Shown here: in pieces, positions 15,159 through 26,323 of the stretch
Position numbering within the stretch: position 1 is the first letter of the stretch
Layout of the letters: every line of letters starts with the position of its first letter
Assembly (NCBI RefSeq): GCF_001894805.1
Contig: NZ_BCWX01000004.1
Coordinates: forward strand, 248,001 to 312,000
Origin: Rhodococcus globerulus NBRC 14531
GTDB taxonomy: Bacteria > Actinomycetota > Actinomycetes > Mycobacteriales > Mycobacteriaceae
Direction of reading: 5' to 3'
Length of the DNA: 64,000 bases
Position numbers and translations under genes: made by a program
Notes under the pieces: model-generated
Databases searched by the model: none
What the model saw: the letters and a program-made list of their open reading frames with translations, nothing else
What the model was told of the DNA's origin: nothing

Positions 15159-16568
15159 GTGCCGGACCACACACGACGTCCAGTCGGTCCCTACTCTTCA
15201 GGGGTGCCCGTAGGCGCTCTCGACGTACGTATGCCTGACCTGGAACGATTCGGCCTCCCTCAGCTGTGGCGATCGGCAGTCATCGCGGCGGTGTTGTCCA
15301 CGTCGATCATGCTTGCCCTGATCGTGTGGCCGTTCCGCAGACGCGGACGCACCATCGCGGACGCGGCTTCCGACGGCTTGGTGGACGGCTTCATCACCCT
15401 CGGCCCGACGTTCGTGAAGCTCGGACAACTGGTTGCGTCGTCGTCAGGTATTTTCCCGGCACCACTGGCGAATGCGTGCCTTCGGTGCCTTGACGACGTG
15501 CCACCTTTCCCAGCGCAGCAGGCTCGCAGCGTCGTGGAAGCCGACCTCGGATACTCGATCTCCGAACTGTTCGCGACGTTCGACGATCATCCGCTGGCGG
15601 CTGCATCGGTGGCGCAAGTGCATGCGTGCGTCCTGCACGACGGACGTGAAGCCGTCATCAAGATTCAGCGGCCGGGTATTTACGCCCGCATGCTCATCGA
15701 TCTCCGGGCCGCATATCGAGGCGCGAGAATTCTGGAGAAGTTCGTCGAATTCCTACGGATAGCCAACGCCACGGCCATTATCCGCGACCTGCACAGTGCC
15801 ACGATGACGGAACTGAACAGTGCCGTCGAAGCCGATCGGCAAACAACGTTCCGGAACAACATCGGCACCTTCGGCGACAACAAGGGCGTGACGACACCCG
15901 AGGTGTACTGGGATTACTGCGGGCCGCGGGTGATATGCATGGAGCGAATGCGCGGTGTTCCTCTCGATCGCTTTGTCGCGAGTCCGGACGGCGTCGACGA
16001 AGCCCGCATGCTTATTCGACGCGGCGTGAAAGTATGGCTCGAATCCGTCATTGTTCACGGACCATTCCACGGCGATGTTCACGCCGGAAATCTCTGGGTC
16101 CTCGATGACGGTCGAATCGCTATGCTCGATTTCGGAATTGTCGGAATTCTCCCCGAAACGTGGCGAACAATTCTCACCGACATGTTTCGCGCGACATTGA
16201 TCGACGGAGACTTCGCCCGTGTCGCGCGCGGTATCCGCGCCTTGGGATACGCCACCGACTACGAGGTGGACGACGACCAACTCGGCCTGCAGGTAGCCAC
16301 GGCATTAGCGCCAATTCTGGGCCGAGACCTGGGAGAACTCAAGTTGAGTGAACTCATCATGGCGCTGATCCAGCTAGGCAGACAGTGGGGTGTGGCCAGC
16401 CCCGAGGAATTGGTTCTGTTCGGCAAGCAACTCGGATATTTCGAGCGATATGCCACCGCGCTCGCACCGGGCTGGGTTATCGGTCAGGATCTTTACCTTT
16501 TCAAGAATGTCTTTCCCGACGACGTCACGGCCAAGGCGCACAATTTGGGAATCACCCTTCCGGAATAA
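15159..16568 (+). CDS. AarF/UbiB (ABC1) family atypical kinase
   Basis: The protein has 469 residues. The family's KxGQ motif is VKLGQLVASSSG, the Ala-rich loop replacing the P-loop is AAASVAQVHA, the nucleotide Lys is in EAVIKIQRPG, the catalytic loop is FHGDVHAGNL and the DFG motif is LDFG. One N-terminal hydrophobic helix (about residues 38-58) may anchor it to the membrane. Homologues support quinone or lipid biosynthesis; in an organism that uses menaquinone the role is uncertain. It starts with GTG after GGGAGAG. Confidence 0.9.
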   Translation: MPDHTRRPVGPYSSGVPVGALDVRMPDLERFGLPQLWRSAVIAAVLSTSIMLALIVWPFRRRGRTIADAASDGLVDGFITLGPTFVKLGQLVASSSGIFPAPLANACLRCLDDVPPFPAQQARSVVEADLGYSISELFATFDDHPLAAASVAQVHACVLHDGREAVIKIQRPGIYARMLIDLRAAYRGARILEKFVEFLRIANATAIIRDLHSATMTELNSAVEADRQTTFRNNIGTFGDNKGVTTPEVYWDYCGPRVICMERMRGVPLDRFVASPDGVDEARMLIRRGVKVWLESVIVHGPFHGDVHAGNLWVLDDGRIAMLDFGIVGILPETWRTILTDMFRATLIDGDFARVARGIRALGYATDYEVDDDQLGLQVATALAPILGRDLGELKLSELIMALIQLGRQWGVASPEELVLFGKQLGYFERYATALAPGWVIGQDLYLFKNVFPDDVTAKAHNLGITLPE

Positions 16569-16645
16569 ATCTGCCTAACTTAACTACTACGACAATCCAG
16601 GCGCGGGGATTAATCTGAAGCAACCCCCTGCGCTAGGAGCACGCC

Positions 16646-18361
16646 GTGCAAACAGCACCCGCCATCATTGCCGAGCAGAAGTCCGCAGACAACCGAATCA
16701 GCGGAACGACCCCTGCAACCACCATCGGCACGCTGATCACGTCCTTCGACAGTTCCATCATCGAGTTACTCGTCAGCCCAGGTGGGCCCGACGTCGAGAT
16801 TCGATCAATGACACTCCTCGAAGACTCCGACATCGACGGCACGGAATCCCCGGGCGCACTGTCCGACGTGTATCTGCCGGTCGGAGTTCCGATTGATTCG
16901 GTGATCAAGTGGCTGGTCGCGTCGGAGCACAAGCCGAAGCTGATGCTCGTCAAGAATGCCGTCAACGAAAGCGCATTGCGGGCGGCTGCGGAAAAGTCGG
17001 GAATCGCGCTCGCGTCCGTTCACCCGCAGGCCAGCTCCGGTCATATCTACTCGCTGATACAGCAGTTGCTCATCAAGAACACCTACCGCCGTCGTGCAAC
17101 CGCTCCTGGTTCTGGGCTTGACCCCACTGGCGATTCCGACTTGTTCGCGCTCTCCGAGACAGTCGCAGAACTGACCGGCGGTTTGGTCACGATCAACGAC
17201 AATGCCCAGCACATCCTTGCCCATTCCACCGGACACGAGAATGAGGACGAATTACACCAACGGTCGGTGCTCGGCCGCGAATGGCCGAGTGGCTACAGCG
17301 AATGGCTGCAGAAGCGAGGCACATTCGAACATCTACGACGCTCCGACGAGATCATCGACATCCCGGCCGCACCGGAGTTCGGCGCCGCCCACCGGCTGGC
17401 CGTCAGCATTCGGCGCCGCGGCACAAGCATCGCTACCTCCGGCGTGCACCAGCAGCATCTCGGAACCATCTGGGTCCAGACTGCGGGAACACCACTTCAC
17501 GATGGTTCCGACGAGGTGCTTCGCGGCGCAGCAGAAGTGGCCTCACGCATCGTGATCCGGATCCTCGACGCGTCCCGCCGGGAGAGCGCCCAGATCCAGC
17601 GACTGTTCGGCGCCCTTGGCGGCGGAGTCGATATCACTTCCTTGGCGGATTCACTCTCACTATCCCTCGACGGACCGGCCGCGGTGGTGGGATTTGCGAC
17701 CACCGAGCAGACGCCGGCCGAGTTGCGGCGGATGACGAACTCACTGCGCCTGCACGCCAGCGCTTTCCGACGTGACGCCGTCACCACCGCGATAGTCGAC
17801 CGGATATACGTGCTCTTCCCTCTGGCAGAAGGCGAATCGCTGATCAGCGATTGGGCCTCCGACACAGTTCACTACCTGGAGAGTTCGACGGACATCGTCG
17901 CGCGGGCTGCGGTCGCAGTGATGATTCCCCGACTGTCCGGGGTGCCAGAGGCCCGAAGAGAAGTCGACCGGGTGCTCGACGCTCCCGGCGACACGCCCTC
18001 CCGCGTCACAACTCTGGCTGCCTCCCGCACCGCAGTGCTACTCGGCGAAATCCTCGACCTGATCGGGGACAACGACCGACTGCGCGATCCCCGGGTGGAT
18101 CGCTTGTTGTCTTACGACGACAAGAACTCATCGGACATGCAATTCACACTCACGAGCTACCTCGCTGCGTTCGGTGATGTGAAAAAAGCTGCGGCCTTGC
18201 TGAAAGTGCACCCCAACACGTTGAGGTACCGCGTCCGTCGCGCTGAGCAGATCATGGGAATCTCGCTCGACGAACCGGACACACGACTACTGACAGAGCT
18301 TCAACTAGCACTTGTCAGCCGGGAACCGTCCGAACCCGAACGGCTGACACCCACCCTCTGA
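16646..18361 (+). CDS. PucR family transcriptional regulator
   Basis: This 571-residue protein has an N-terminal PucR-like sensory domain (about residues 25-140), a central GGDEF-like/CdaR region, and a C-terminal PucR helix-turn-helix. The segment LTSYLAAFGDVKKAAALLKV followed by HPNTLRYRVRRAEQIMGISL is diagnostic. PucR proteins activate purine, amino-acid or alcohol catabolism genes in response to a ligand. It lies 104 bp upstream of the NDMA-dependent alcohol dehydrogenase on the same strand, so that gene is the likely target. AGGAG precedes the GTG start. Confidence 0.9.
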   Translation: MQTAPAIIAEQKSADNRISGTTPATTIGTLITSFDSSIIELLVSPGGPDVEIRSMTLLEDSDIDGTESPGALSDVYLPVGVPIDSVIKWLVASEHKPKLMLVKNAVNESALRAAAEKSGIALASVHPQASSGHIYSLIQQLLIKNTYRRRATAPGSGLDPTGDSDLFALSETVAELTGGLVTINDNAQHILAHSTGHENEDELHQRSVLGREWPSGYSEWLQKRGTFEHLRRSDEIIDIPAAPEFGAAHRLAVSIRRRGTSIATSGVHQQHLGTIWVQTAGTPLHDGSDEVLRGAAEVASRIVIRILDASRRESAQIQRLFGALGGGVDITSLADSLSLSLDGPAAVVGFATTEQTPAELRRMTNSLRLHASAFRRDAVTTAIVDRIYVLFPLAEGESLISDWASDTVHYLESSTDIVARAAVAVMIPRLSGVPEARREVDRVLDAPGDTPSRVTTLAASRTAVLLGEILDLIGDNDRLRDPRVDRLLSYDDKNSSDMQFTLTSYLAAFGDVKKAAALLKVHPNTLRYRVRRAEQIMGISLDEPDTRLLTELQLALVSREPSEPERLTPTL

Positions 18362-18397
18362 CGCCCACCGCTCCGTCCGATCAACGAGACACGTCAC

Positions 18398-18422
18398 GTA
18401 CCGCGCACCACTTGCGCGGTAC
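18398..18422 (+). terminator. Hairpin between pucR-type gene and alcohol dehydrogenase
   Basis: GTACCGCGC (18398-18406) and GCGCGGTAC (18414-18422) form a perfect 9-bp stem with a 7-nt loop. There is no U tract. It could end the regulator transcript or act as an operator/leader hairpin for the dehydrogenase. Confidence 0.45.
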
Positions 18423-18465
18423 ATAACACTCGTCAATGAATCGAACGTCTAACTCAGGAGCACCC

Positions 18466-19581
18466 TTGAGAACTCGCGGAGCCGTCATCCGTCAAGCGCC
18501 CGGCAAGTACGAGGTCGTCGACCTCGAACTCGATTCACCTCGCACCAATGAACTGACCGTCAAAATGGTTGCCTCCGGCCTGTGCCATTCCGACGACCAC
18601 ATCGCCAGCGGCGATCACGCAGTGGGCCGCTACCCCATCTGCGGTGGCCACGAAGGTGCAGGCGTTGTGGTGGAGGTCGGCCCGAACACCGAGGGATGGA
18701 CAGAGGGCGACCACGTCATCTTCTCCTTCCTTGCCGCCTGTGGCCGATGCCGTTGGTGTGCAAGCGGAATTCAGAACCTGTGCGACAACGGCGCAGCCAT
18801 CATGACGGGTGGTCGTCCCGGCGACGCCGAAAGCTACCGCATGTCGTTGGACGGCGAACCGGTTTCACAGACCTGCGGCCTCTCCACCTTCAGCGAATAC
18901 ACCACGGTCAGCACACTCTCCGCAGTCAAGGTGGACAAGCACCTTCCGCTCGAGACGCTGTGCCTGCTGGGCTGCGGCGTCGGCACCGGTTGGGGTGCAG
19001 CCGTCAACTCCGCCCAGGTGTACCCGGGCCAGACCGTGATCGTCATGGGCGTCGGCGGCATCGGAATCAATGCAGTTCAAGGCGCCGCGCACGCCGGCGC
19101 CGCGCACATCATTGCGGTGGACCCCGTCGAATTCAAGCGCACGAGCTCCCTGAAATTCGGTGCCACACACGCAGTGTCCACGATGGAAGAAGCAACCGAT
19201 ATCGCTCGGTCCTTCACCAACGGCCAGGGCGCCGACTCCGCGATCGTCACGGTCGGCGTGACCACTGGAGACCATGTGGCACAGGCTTTCTCGTCGATTC
19301 GCAAGGCCGGTACCTGCGTGGTCACCGGACTGGGCAAGATGACGGACATCGGAATTCCGGTGAGCCTGATGGAACTCACGCTGTACCAGAAGAGAATTCA
19401 GGGATCGCTCTTCGGCGCCTCCAACCCGACTGCCGACATCCCGTGGATGATCGATCTCTACACGAGCGGAAAGCTCAACCTCGACGGGTTGATCACCAAC
19501 CGCTACTCCCTCGATCAGATCAACGACGGCTTTGCCGACATGCATTCCGGCCGGAACCTCCGCGGCGTTATCAACTTCTAG
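18466..19581 (+). CDS. NDMA-dependent alcohol dehydrogenase
   Basis: The 371-residue protein belongs to the zinc-containing medium-chain family that uses a tightly bound nicotinamide cofactor (assayed with N,N-dimethyl-4-nitrosoaniline). Catalytic zinc is held by ASGLCHSDDH and GGHEGAGVV, and structural zinc by CGRCRWCASGIQNLC. The cofactor loop is VMGVGGIGINAVQ. The TTG at 18466 is preferred because AGGAG lies five bases upstream and gives the usual family length; ATG 18436 has no good site. The adjacent PucR gene is its likely activator. It could oxidise primary alcohols, including methanol. Confidence 0.88.
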   Translation: MRTRGAVIRQAPGKYEVVDLELDSPRTNELTVKMVASGLCHSDDHIASGDHAVGRYPICGGHEGAGVVVEVGPNTEGWTEGDHVIFSFLAACGRCRWCASGIQNLCDNGAAIMTGGRPGDAESYRMSLDGEPVSQTCGLSTFSEYTTVSTLSAVKVDKHLPLETLCLLGCGVGTGWGAAVNSAQVYPGQTVIVMGVGGIGINAVQGAAHAGAAHIIAVDPVEFKRTSSLKFGATHAVSTMEEATDIARSFTNGQGADSAIVTVGVTTGDHVAQAFSSIRKAGTCVVTGLGKMTDIGIPVSLMELTLYQKRIQGSLFGASNPTADIPWMIDLYTSGKLNLDGLITNRYSLDQINDGFADMHSGRNLRGVINF

Positions 19582-19587
19582 CACACG

Positions 19588-19622
19588 CTGTCTGGACTCG
19601 ACCTCACGTCGAGTCCAGACAG
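19588..19622. terminator. Bidirectional terminator between NDMA-ADH and catC
   Basis: A perfect 15-bp stem (19588-19602 with 19608-19622) with a 5-nt loop sits between two converging genes. The position and symmetry fit a shared terminator. Confidence 0.8.
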
Positions 19623-19640
19623 AACTCGCAGCATGACCGG

Positions 19641-19922
19641 CTACTTGATCGAGGATCCGTGTTGCGTCAACGGCATGACTTCGATGCTCATGTACGGGAA
19701 CAAGGGGAGATTCCAGAGAATCTCGTGCAGTTCGTCAGCCGACTCGACGTCGAAGATACTGATGTTGCTGAACTGACCCACGATTCGCCACAAATGCACC
19801 CACTTGCCCTGGCGCTGAAGGTCTTGCGAGTAGGCCTTCTCCGTGGCTACGGTCTCCGCGCGCACCACCGGGTCCAGATCGCGTGGAATGTCGACGTTCA
19901 TCCGTACGTGAAACAGTGCCAT
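19641..19922 (-). CDS. catC: Muconolactone delta-isomerase
   Basis: This 93-residue protein converts muconolactone to beta-ketoadipate enol-lactone in the catechol branch of the beta-ketoadipate pathway. MALFHVRMNVDIPRDLDP, the internal WVHLWRIVG and the C-terminal FPYMSIEVMPLTQH are conserved in CatC, and the length is standard. The family forms a decamer in the cytoplasm. It is the last gene of the catABC operon, 14 nt after catB. Confidence 0.95.
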   Translation of the reverse strand: MALFHVRMNVDIPRDLDPVVRAETVATEKAYSQDLQRQGKWVHLWRIVGQFSNISIFDVESADELHEILWNLPLFPYMSIEVMPLTQHGSSIK

Positions 19923-19936
19923 GTTCTTCTTGTCCT

Positions 19937-21058
19937 CTAGTTCCTGGTCCAGGTTTTGACGGCGTCCATGTTCAGTTCGACTCCCAGGCCAGGCCCGGAG
20001 GGAAGGTGCAACTGACCTTCGGAATACTTCAGGGGTTCCTGGAGCAATTCCTCACTGAAGAGCAACGGTCCGAAAAGCTCTGTTCCGAAGTTGATTCCGG
20101 GCTCGGCGCAGGCGAAGTGCAACGAAGCCGCTGTACCGATCGGCCCTTCGATGGACGTCGCACCGTGGCACGCGATACCCGCAGCCTTGGCAATCGCGAC
20201 GACCTCGCGGCTACGCTGCAACCCACCGCACTTGGTGGTCTTGAGCGCGATGACGTCGGCAGCGCTGCGACGTGCGATTTCCAGAGCGTCGTGCGGCGTC
20301 TGCACGCTCTCGTCGGCCATGATCGGAATCGGTAACAGCCTACTGAGTTCTGCGAGAACCTCGATTTGGTCTGCCGGAGTGGGCTGTTCGATCAACTCGA
20401 CGCCGCCCTCGGCGAGTTGCGGCAGGTACCGCAGCGCGGTGAAGCGATCCCACCGCGCGTTGACGTCGACACGGACACCGGCATGACCGTCGAGCGCCTG
20501 TGCAATCTCGACGATGCGCGCAACATCGACGGCAGGATCAAGTGCGCCCATCTTGAGTTTGAAGCTGAAATTGAGTCGGGCTTCGAGCTTTTCGTGGGCT
20601 TCCTCGATGATCTCTGCCGCCGGCGCCGCACCCAGTGCCCATGTGACGTCGACGCTTTCGCGGAAGGCCCCGCCGAGCAGCGTGTGCACCGGCACACCCA
20701 GGCCGCGAGCCCAGGCATCGTGCAACGCCACGTCGACGGCAGCCTTCGCGAATCGCGCATTGGCAACAACCTTCTCGATGTCGGCCATGATCGCAGTGAT
20801 CTGATCGACGCGCCTGCCGACGACTACGGGCGCGATGTACTTCTCGATGATGACCTGCATCGTCTCCACCGATTCGCCGCCCCACCACGGACCGCCCGGA
20901 ACGACACCTTCGCCGTAACCGATCACTCCGTCGGAGGTGCGGATCGCGACCAGCAACAACGGCTGCGCCGTCATCGACGTGGTGGCGAACTTGTGGGGGC
21001 GAACCAGCGGGACGTCGAGGATGGTCGTCTCGATGGAGACGATCGACAGGTCTGTCAT
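19937..21058 (-). CDS. catB: Muconate cycloisomerase
   Basis: The 373-residue enolase-superfamily enzyme cyclises cis,cis-muconate to muconolactone. The catalytic KxK is in NFSFKLKMGALD, metal ligands are in VRVDVNARWD (Asp), ELIEQPTP (Glu) and IMADESVQ (Asp), and the second base lies in IALKTTKCGG. The start at 21058 is chosen over the longer ORF, which would overlap catA. Its 29-nt spacing to catA and 14 nt to catC show an operon. Confidence 0.95.
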   Translation of the reverse strand: MTDLSIVSIETTILDVPLVRPHKFATTSMTAQPLLLVAIRTSDGVIGYGEGVVPGGPWWGGESVETMQVIIEKYIAPVVVGRRVDQITAIMADIEKVVANARFAKAAVDVALHDAWARGLGVPVHTLLGGAFRESVDVTWALGAAPAAEIIEEAHEKLEARLNFSFKLKMGALDPAVDVARIVEIAQALDGHAGVRVDVNARWDRFTALRYLPQLAEGGVELIEQPTPADQIEVLAELSRLLPIPIMADESVQTPHDALEIARRSAADVIALKTTKCGGLQRSREVVAIAKAAGIACHGATSIEGPIGTAASLHFACAEPGINFGTELFGPLLFSEELLQEPLKYSEGQLHLPSGPGLGVELNMDAVKTWTRN

Positions 21059-21087
21059 CAAATCACTTTCTTTCGAACAGTTGTGGA

Positions 21088-22062
<975 letters not shown>

Positions 22063-22126
22063 TCACAGACCTTTGTCAACCTTCGGGCGTACTACGTCGA
22101 TATAACCGCAGCTGAAGGGCTATCCC

Positions 22127-22897
22127 GTGACCGAGAACGATCGCGATTACATCCAGAGCATCGAGCGTGGATTTGCGGTACTGACGGCATTCGACGAGAA
22201 GAATCCCAATCCGTCGCTCGCCGATCTTGCCGCTGAAACAGGGCTCTCCCGCCCTGCCGTGCGGCGCATCCTCCTCACCCTTCAAAAGCTCGGGTACGTC
22301 ACCGGCAACAACAGTCGGTGGTCGCTCACCCCTCGCGTTCTGAGCATCGGGCAGCACTATTCGGCGTCACACGCCCTGACGGAGGCGGCACTCCCCCGCC
22401 TGCTGGAGATCGCAGAACAGACTCACGAGTCGGCGTCACTGGGCGTGCTCGACGGCGTCGACGTGGTCTACGCCGCCCGTGTACCCGTCCGCCGGATCAT
22501 GAGCATCAACGTCAGCGTCGGCACCCGAGTGCCTGCATATGCCACCTCCATGGGCCGCGCCCTGCTCGCGTGGGCGCCAACCGACATCATTGACAACGTC
22601 ATCGCAAACTCCACGTTCGACGCCCTCACACCCACCACGATCACCGACGAAGGCGCATTCCACACCGCGCTTCGTGTTGTGCGCGAACAGGGCTACGCCC
22701 TCACCTCCGAGGAACTCGAAGACGGTTTGATCTCCCTCGCCGCCCCCGTCCGCGATGCCGGCGGAAGCGTCGTCGGCGTGACAGCGTGTTCAACCTCGGC
22801 GGGACGAACTACCCCGGAAGCCTTCCGCACCGACGTCGCACCTTTCCTCGTGGAGAAGGCAAATCAACTCAGCGCAGACATGGGATACCGGAGCTAA
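22127..22897 (+). CDS. catR: IclR family regulator of catechol catabolism
   Basis: This 256-residue protein has an N-terminal winged helix (ADLAAETGLSRPAVRRILLT, about residues 29-48) and a C-terminal IclR effector domain. The segments GVLDGVDVVYAARVPVRRIM and RVPAYATSMGRALLAW are typical of the PcaR/CatR/PobR subgroup. It probably senses cis,cis-muconate or a related pathway acid. Divergent from catA with two operators between, it should control catABC and itself. It starts with GTG and overlaps the convergent pheR gene by 4 nt. Confidence 0.93.
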   Translation: MTENDRDYIQSIERGFAVLTAFDEKNPNPSLADLAAETGLSRPAVRRILLTLQKLGYVTGNNSRWSLTPRVLSIGQHYSASHALTEAALPRLLEIAEQTHESASLGVLDGVDVVYAARVPVRRIMSINVSVGTRVPAYATSMGRALLAWAPTDIIDNVIANSTFDALTPTTITDEGAFHTALRVVREQGYALTSEELEDGLISLAAPVRDAGGSVVGVTACSTSAGRTTPEAFRTDVAPFLVEKANQLSADMGYRS

Positions 22898-23832
22898 CTT
22901 CTCAATACTTCAGAAGGCAACAGACCGTACTTACGCCGGAATGACGACGCAAACCGTCCGGTGTGCGTAAAACCCCATCTCACAGCAACATCGGTGACCG
23001 TCGTCGAATCGTCGGCATCGCGCAGATCTGCGTGGACCCGCTCGAGACGGATGTCGAGCAGGCATTCCGACGGGCTCCGGCCCACGTACTGCCGAAATCC
23101 TTCCTGCAATCTCCGTACGCTGACGCCCGCCACCTCGGCCATCTCCGCTGCGGTCCACACCCTGGCCGGGTCGTCGTGCATCTCGTCGAGTACGCGCTTG
23201 ACGATGCGCGGCCTGGCGTGTCGCACCGCATCCTCACTTTCGGGCATCGCGGCAAGGACAAACGCCGAGATCACAGCGCCGGAGAGCTGGCCTGCCACCA
23301 GTTCGTTGTGCAGCACTCCAACCGGGCCGAGTATCTGATCCGACAGTGAGCGAACAAATTTCAGCCACCTGGCTCCGTCGTCCCCGCGGAGATCCACTTG
23401 ATCGGGTAGGCGCATTCCGGGACGGCCGAGTACCTTCTCCATCTCGCGGTCGAGATATTCGCGGTCCATCCGGACTCCGACAATCTCGCAGTCCGCGCTC
23501 CACCGCGTGATTCTTGTGGTGATGTCGGGCGGACACACCGTCGCCACACCCTCCGTCGAGAACACGTGCGAGCCCGCGAACACCGACTCGAGCTCGCCCG
23601 AGAGCGGGATGTTCACCCCGTAGGCACCGGGATGATCGGATTCGACTGCGACGTCTGCGCCCCATCGAATATGAGCGATCCGCAGCGGACCCAACTCAGC
23701 GGTGCACACCCCCACTCCACTGGCCGCGTGCCGTGACAACGGCGTCAGCGTGTGCGGGAAGTAGGCGTCCGACACCGCATGACATGCCTCGTCCCAGTCC
23801 CGCGGAGCTGTACCGATCATGGAATCGACCAT
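22894..23832 (-). CDS. pheR: AraC family regulator, probable activator of phenol hydroxylase
   Basis: The 312-residue protein has an N-terminal AraC-binding-like sensory domain and a C-terminal double helix-turn-helix (AAEMAEVAGVSVRRLQEGFR and VTDVAVRWGFTHTGRFASSF). It is divergent from the flavin reductase/hydroxylase pair, the same order described for pheR-pheA2A1 next to catRABC in R. erythropolis, which is from memory and not checked here. The phenol response is therefore inferred from context. Two TGAACA repeats 10 bp apart at 23884-23899 may be half-sites. Confidence 0.88.
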   Translation of the reverse strand: MVDSMIGTAPRDWDEACHAVSDAYFPHTLTPLSRHAASGVGVCTAELGPLRIAHIRWGADVAVESDHPGAYGVNIPLSGELESVFAGSHVFSTEGVATVCPPDITTRITRWSADCEIVGVRMDREYLDREMEKVLGRPGMRLPDQVDLRGDDGARWLKFVRSLSDQILGPVGVLHNELVAGQLSGAVISAFVLAAMPESEDAVRHARPRIVKRVLDEMHDDPARVWTAAEMAEVAGVSVRRLQEGFRQYVGRSPSECLLDIRLERVHADLRDADDSTTVTDVAVRWGFTHTGRFASSFRRKYGLLPSEVLRS

Positions 23833-23883
23833 CGTCCTTCACCTTCCCAACCCGTGACCAGCCACATTGCCGAGCATGGGCGC

Positions 23884-23899
23884 TGAACATCATTGAACA
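23884..23899 (+). promoter_or_regulatory. Direct-repeat half-sites in the pheR-pheA2 promoter region
   Basis: TGAACA occurs at 23884-23889 and 23894-23899, one helical turn apart, in the 272-bp divergent region. AraC-type activators bind tandem half-sites like this, but the motif is short and could be chance. Confidence 0.3.
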
Positions 23900-24104
23900 C
23901 TGTGTCCCCGGTCACTTCCAAGGAAAAACGGGTACCGGCCGTGATCGGGTGCGCAATCCGGATAGACACCGCGCTGTACGGATCGACCGAAGGCCGCGCT
24001 CGCCGTACGTTCGTCTTCACTCCCGGCGCGAGTCGTCTGCCACTTCCGCCTCCCGCACTTCGCGGCACTCTCACTCACCAGCCATCCGACAAGGAGGTCC
24101 GGTC

Positions 24105-24674
24105 ATGGAACAAAATCAGCTTCGAGGCATCTTCGGCCAATTCGCCAGCGGCGTCACCGTCATCACCTGCACCAACGCCGACGGTCAGCCACACGGGGCC
24201 ACGGTCACCGCATTCACGGCAATCTCCCTGGAACCACGCCTGTGCCAGATAACGATGACGCGAAAGTCCAAGGCGTGCGGCTACCTCGGCAACGCGCCGT
24301 TTGCCGTGAACATCCTTGCCTCCGACCAAGTAGACACGGCCATGCATTTTGCGGGCCGGCCACAGCGCACCGAGCCGCGATGGATCGACGGACCGACCGC
24401 TCCCCTGCTCGACGGCGCCGCAGCAACCATCTCGTGCATCCCGTGGAAGGAGTACGACGGCGGTGATCACATCATCTTCATCGGCGAGATCGTGGACGCA
24501 CAGTCCAGCGGCAAGGATCCACTCCTCTTCTACCGAAGCACTTTTCACGATCTAGGCGCTACCTCGTCGACCACCGTCTGGAACGGCAGTCAGGACGACC
24601 CGCACAGCGGGTGGTTCGACGCCACCACTTCCTTCACTCCAATTCATCTTCAGCCCGCACCTCAAACGATCTGA
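24105..24674 (+). CDS. pheA2: Flavin reductase component of two-component phenol hydroxylase
   Basis: This 189-residue flavin-reductase-like protein supplies reduced FAD to the oxygenase encoded next. Conserved features are [16 protein letters not shown] near the N-terminus and [16 protein letters not shown], the flavin-binding loop. AAGGAGG precedes the ATG at 24105; the longer ORF from 23733 is rejected. It is separated from the oxygenase gene by 11 nt, so the two are co-transcribed. The length equals the known PheA2 proteins as I recall them. Confidence 0.9.
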   Translation: MEQNQLRGIFGQFASGVTVITCTNADGQPHGATVTAFTAISLEPRLCQITMTRKSKACGYLGNAPFAVNILASDQVDTAMHFAGRPQRTEPRWIDGPTAPLLDGAAATISCIPWKEYDGGDHIIFIGEIVDAQSSGKDPLLFYRSTFHDLGATSSTTVWNGSQDDPHSGWFDATTSFTPIHLQPAPQTI

Positions 24675-24685
24675 AAGGCTTTGCC

Positions 24686-26314
24686 ATGACGACCACCGAA
24701 ATTCCTCCCACCGGCGTCGACCCCGCAGATTCCGGAGCGCCACAGGCCAATCCGGCCGCCGATTGCGAAGCCAACCGCACGAAGAACTTCGCCACCCGGC
24801 CGATGACCGGCGACGAGTACATCTCGAGCCTGCAGGACGGTCGCGAGATCTGGCTCCACGGAGATCGTGTCAAGGACGTCACGACGCATCCCGCTTTCCG
24901 GAATCCGATCCGTATGACCGCAAGGCTGTACGACGCTCTGCACACCGGCGAGCACGTGGACGCCCTGACTGTTCCGACCGACACGGGCAACGGCGGTGTC
25001 ACCATGCCGTTCTTCCGCACCCCGACGTCGTCGGCTGATCTGCTCAAAGAGCGCGACGCCATCGCGACGTGGGCTCGTATGACCTACGGCTGGATGGGCC
25101 GCTCCCCCGACTACAAGGCAAGTTTCCTGGGAACCCTCCACGCCAACAAGGAGTTGTACGCACCGTTCCAGGACAACGCCGAGCGCTGGTACCGCGAATC
25201 GCAGGAGAAGGTTCTGTACTGGAACCACGCGATCATCAATCCCCCTGTGGATCGCCAACTTCCACCGGACGAGGTCGGCGACGTCTTCATGAAGGTGGAG
25301 AAGGAAACCGACGCCGGTTTGATCGTCAGCGGCGCCAAGGTTGTTGCCACCGGGTCGGCGATCACCAACTACAACTTCATTGCTCACTACGGTCTGCCGA
25401 TCAAGAAGAAGCAGTTCGCCCTGATCTGCACGGTACCGATGGACGCGCCGGGCGTGAAACTGATCTGCCGCACCTCGTACACCGAACATGCCGCGGTGAT
25501 GGGCAGTCCGTTCGACTACCCGCTGTCGAGCCGCATGGATGAGAACGACACCATCTTCGTCTTCGACAAGGTGCTGGTGCCGTGGGAGAACGTCTTCATG
25601 TACGGCGACGTCGACCGGATCAACGCATTCTTCCCTCAGTCGGGGTTCCTGCCGCGCTTCACCTTTCAGGGCTGTACACGCCTGGCTGTCAAGCTCGACT
25701 TCATCGCCGGCCTGTTGATGAAGGCGCTCGAAGCCACCGGCGCCGGCGGCTTCCGCGGAGTCCAAACCCGTGTCGGTGAAGTGATCGGGTGGCGAAACCT
25801 CTTCTGGTCGTTGACCGAATCGATGGCACGCGATCCCGAACAGTGGGTCGGGGATTCGGTGATACCGAAGCTCGAGTACGGCCTCACCTATCGGATGTTC
25901 ATGATCCAGGGATACCCCCGGATCAAGGAGATCATCGAACAGGACGTCGCGTCGGGCCTGATCTACCTGCCGTCGAGTTCACTCGATTTCAAGAGCCCGG
26001 ACGTGCGCCCCTACCTCGACAAGTACGTTCGCGGTTCCGACGGGATCACCGCCGTCGACCGCGTCAAAGTCATGAAGGCTCTGTGGGATTCGATCGGTAC
26101 CGAGTTCGGCGGCCGGCACGAGCTGTACGAGCGGAATTACTCGGGTAACCACGAGAACGTCAAGGCGGAACTCCTCTTCGCCGCGCAGAATCGTGGGCAC
26201 GCCAGTTCCATGAAAGGCCTGGCGGAACAGTGCCTGAGTGAATACGACCTCGACGGCTGGACGGTTCCGGACCTTATCGGCAACGACGACGTCTCGTTCT
26301 TCAAGAACCGGTAA
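24686..26314 (+). CDS. pheA1: Phenol hydroxylase, FADH2-dependent oxygenase component (HpaB family)
   Basis: The 542-residue protein belongs to the 4-hydroxyphenylacetate 3-monooxygenase/HpaB family of acyl-CoA-dehydrogenase-like flavin monooxygenases. [20 protein letters not shown], then [20 protein letters not shown] and [15 protein letters not shown] are typical. With PheA2 it should convert phenol to catechol using O2 and reduced flavin. Location next to catRABC favours phenol over 4-hydroxyphenylacetate, but substrate choice is inferred. The N-terminal Pro/Ala-rich 30 residues look disordered. A strong hairpin follows the stop. Confidence 0.9.
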   Translation: MTTTEIPPTGVDPADSGAPQANPAADCEANRTKNFATRPMTGDEYISSLQDGREIWLHGDRVKDVTTHPAFRNPIRMTARLYDALHTGEHVDALTVPTDTGNGGVTMPFFRTPTSSADLLKERDAIATWARMTYGWMGRSPDYKASFLGTLHANKELYAPFQDNAERWYRESQEKVLYWNHAIINPPVDRQLPPDEVGDVFMKVEKETDAGLIVSGAKVVATGSAITNYNFIAHYGLPIKKKQFALICTVPMDAPGVKLICRTSYTEHAAVMGSPFDYPLSSRMDENDTIFVFDKVLVPWENVFMYGDVDRINAFFPQSGFLPRFTFQGCTRLAVKLDFIAGLLMKALEATGAGGFRGVQTRVGEVIGWRNLFWSLTESMARDPEQWVGDSVIPKLEYGLTYRMFMIQGYPRIKEIIEQDVASGLIYLPSSSLDFKSPDVRPYLDKYVRGSDGITAVDRVKVMKALWDSIGTEFGGRHELYERNYSGNHENVKAELLFAAQNRGHASSMKGLAEQCLSEYDLDGWTVPDLIGNDDVSFFKNR

Positions 26315-26323
26315 CTCCCGCCA

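Noticed and set aside
18582..19940. A 452-codon frame on the plus strand
   Set aside because: It overlaps the NDMA alcohol dehydrogenase and the catC region in another frame and reads as an Arg/Pro/His-rich shadow with no domain.
23733..24104. N-terminal extension of the pheA2 frame
   Set aside because: It overlaps pheR, lacks a ribosome site, and the ATG at 24105 has AAGGAGG directly before it.
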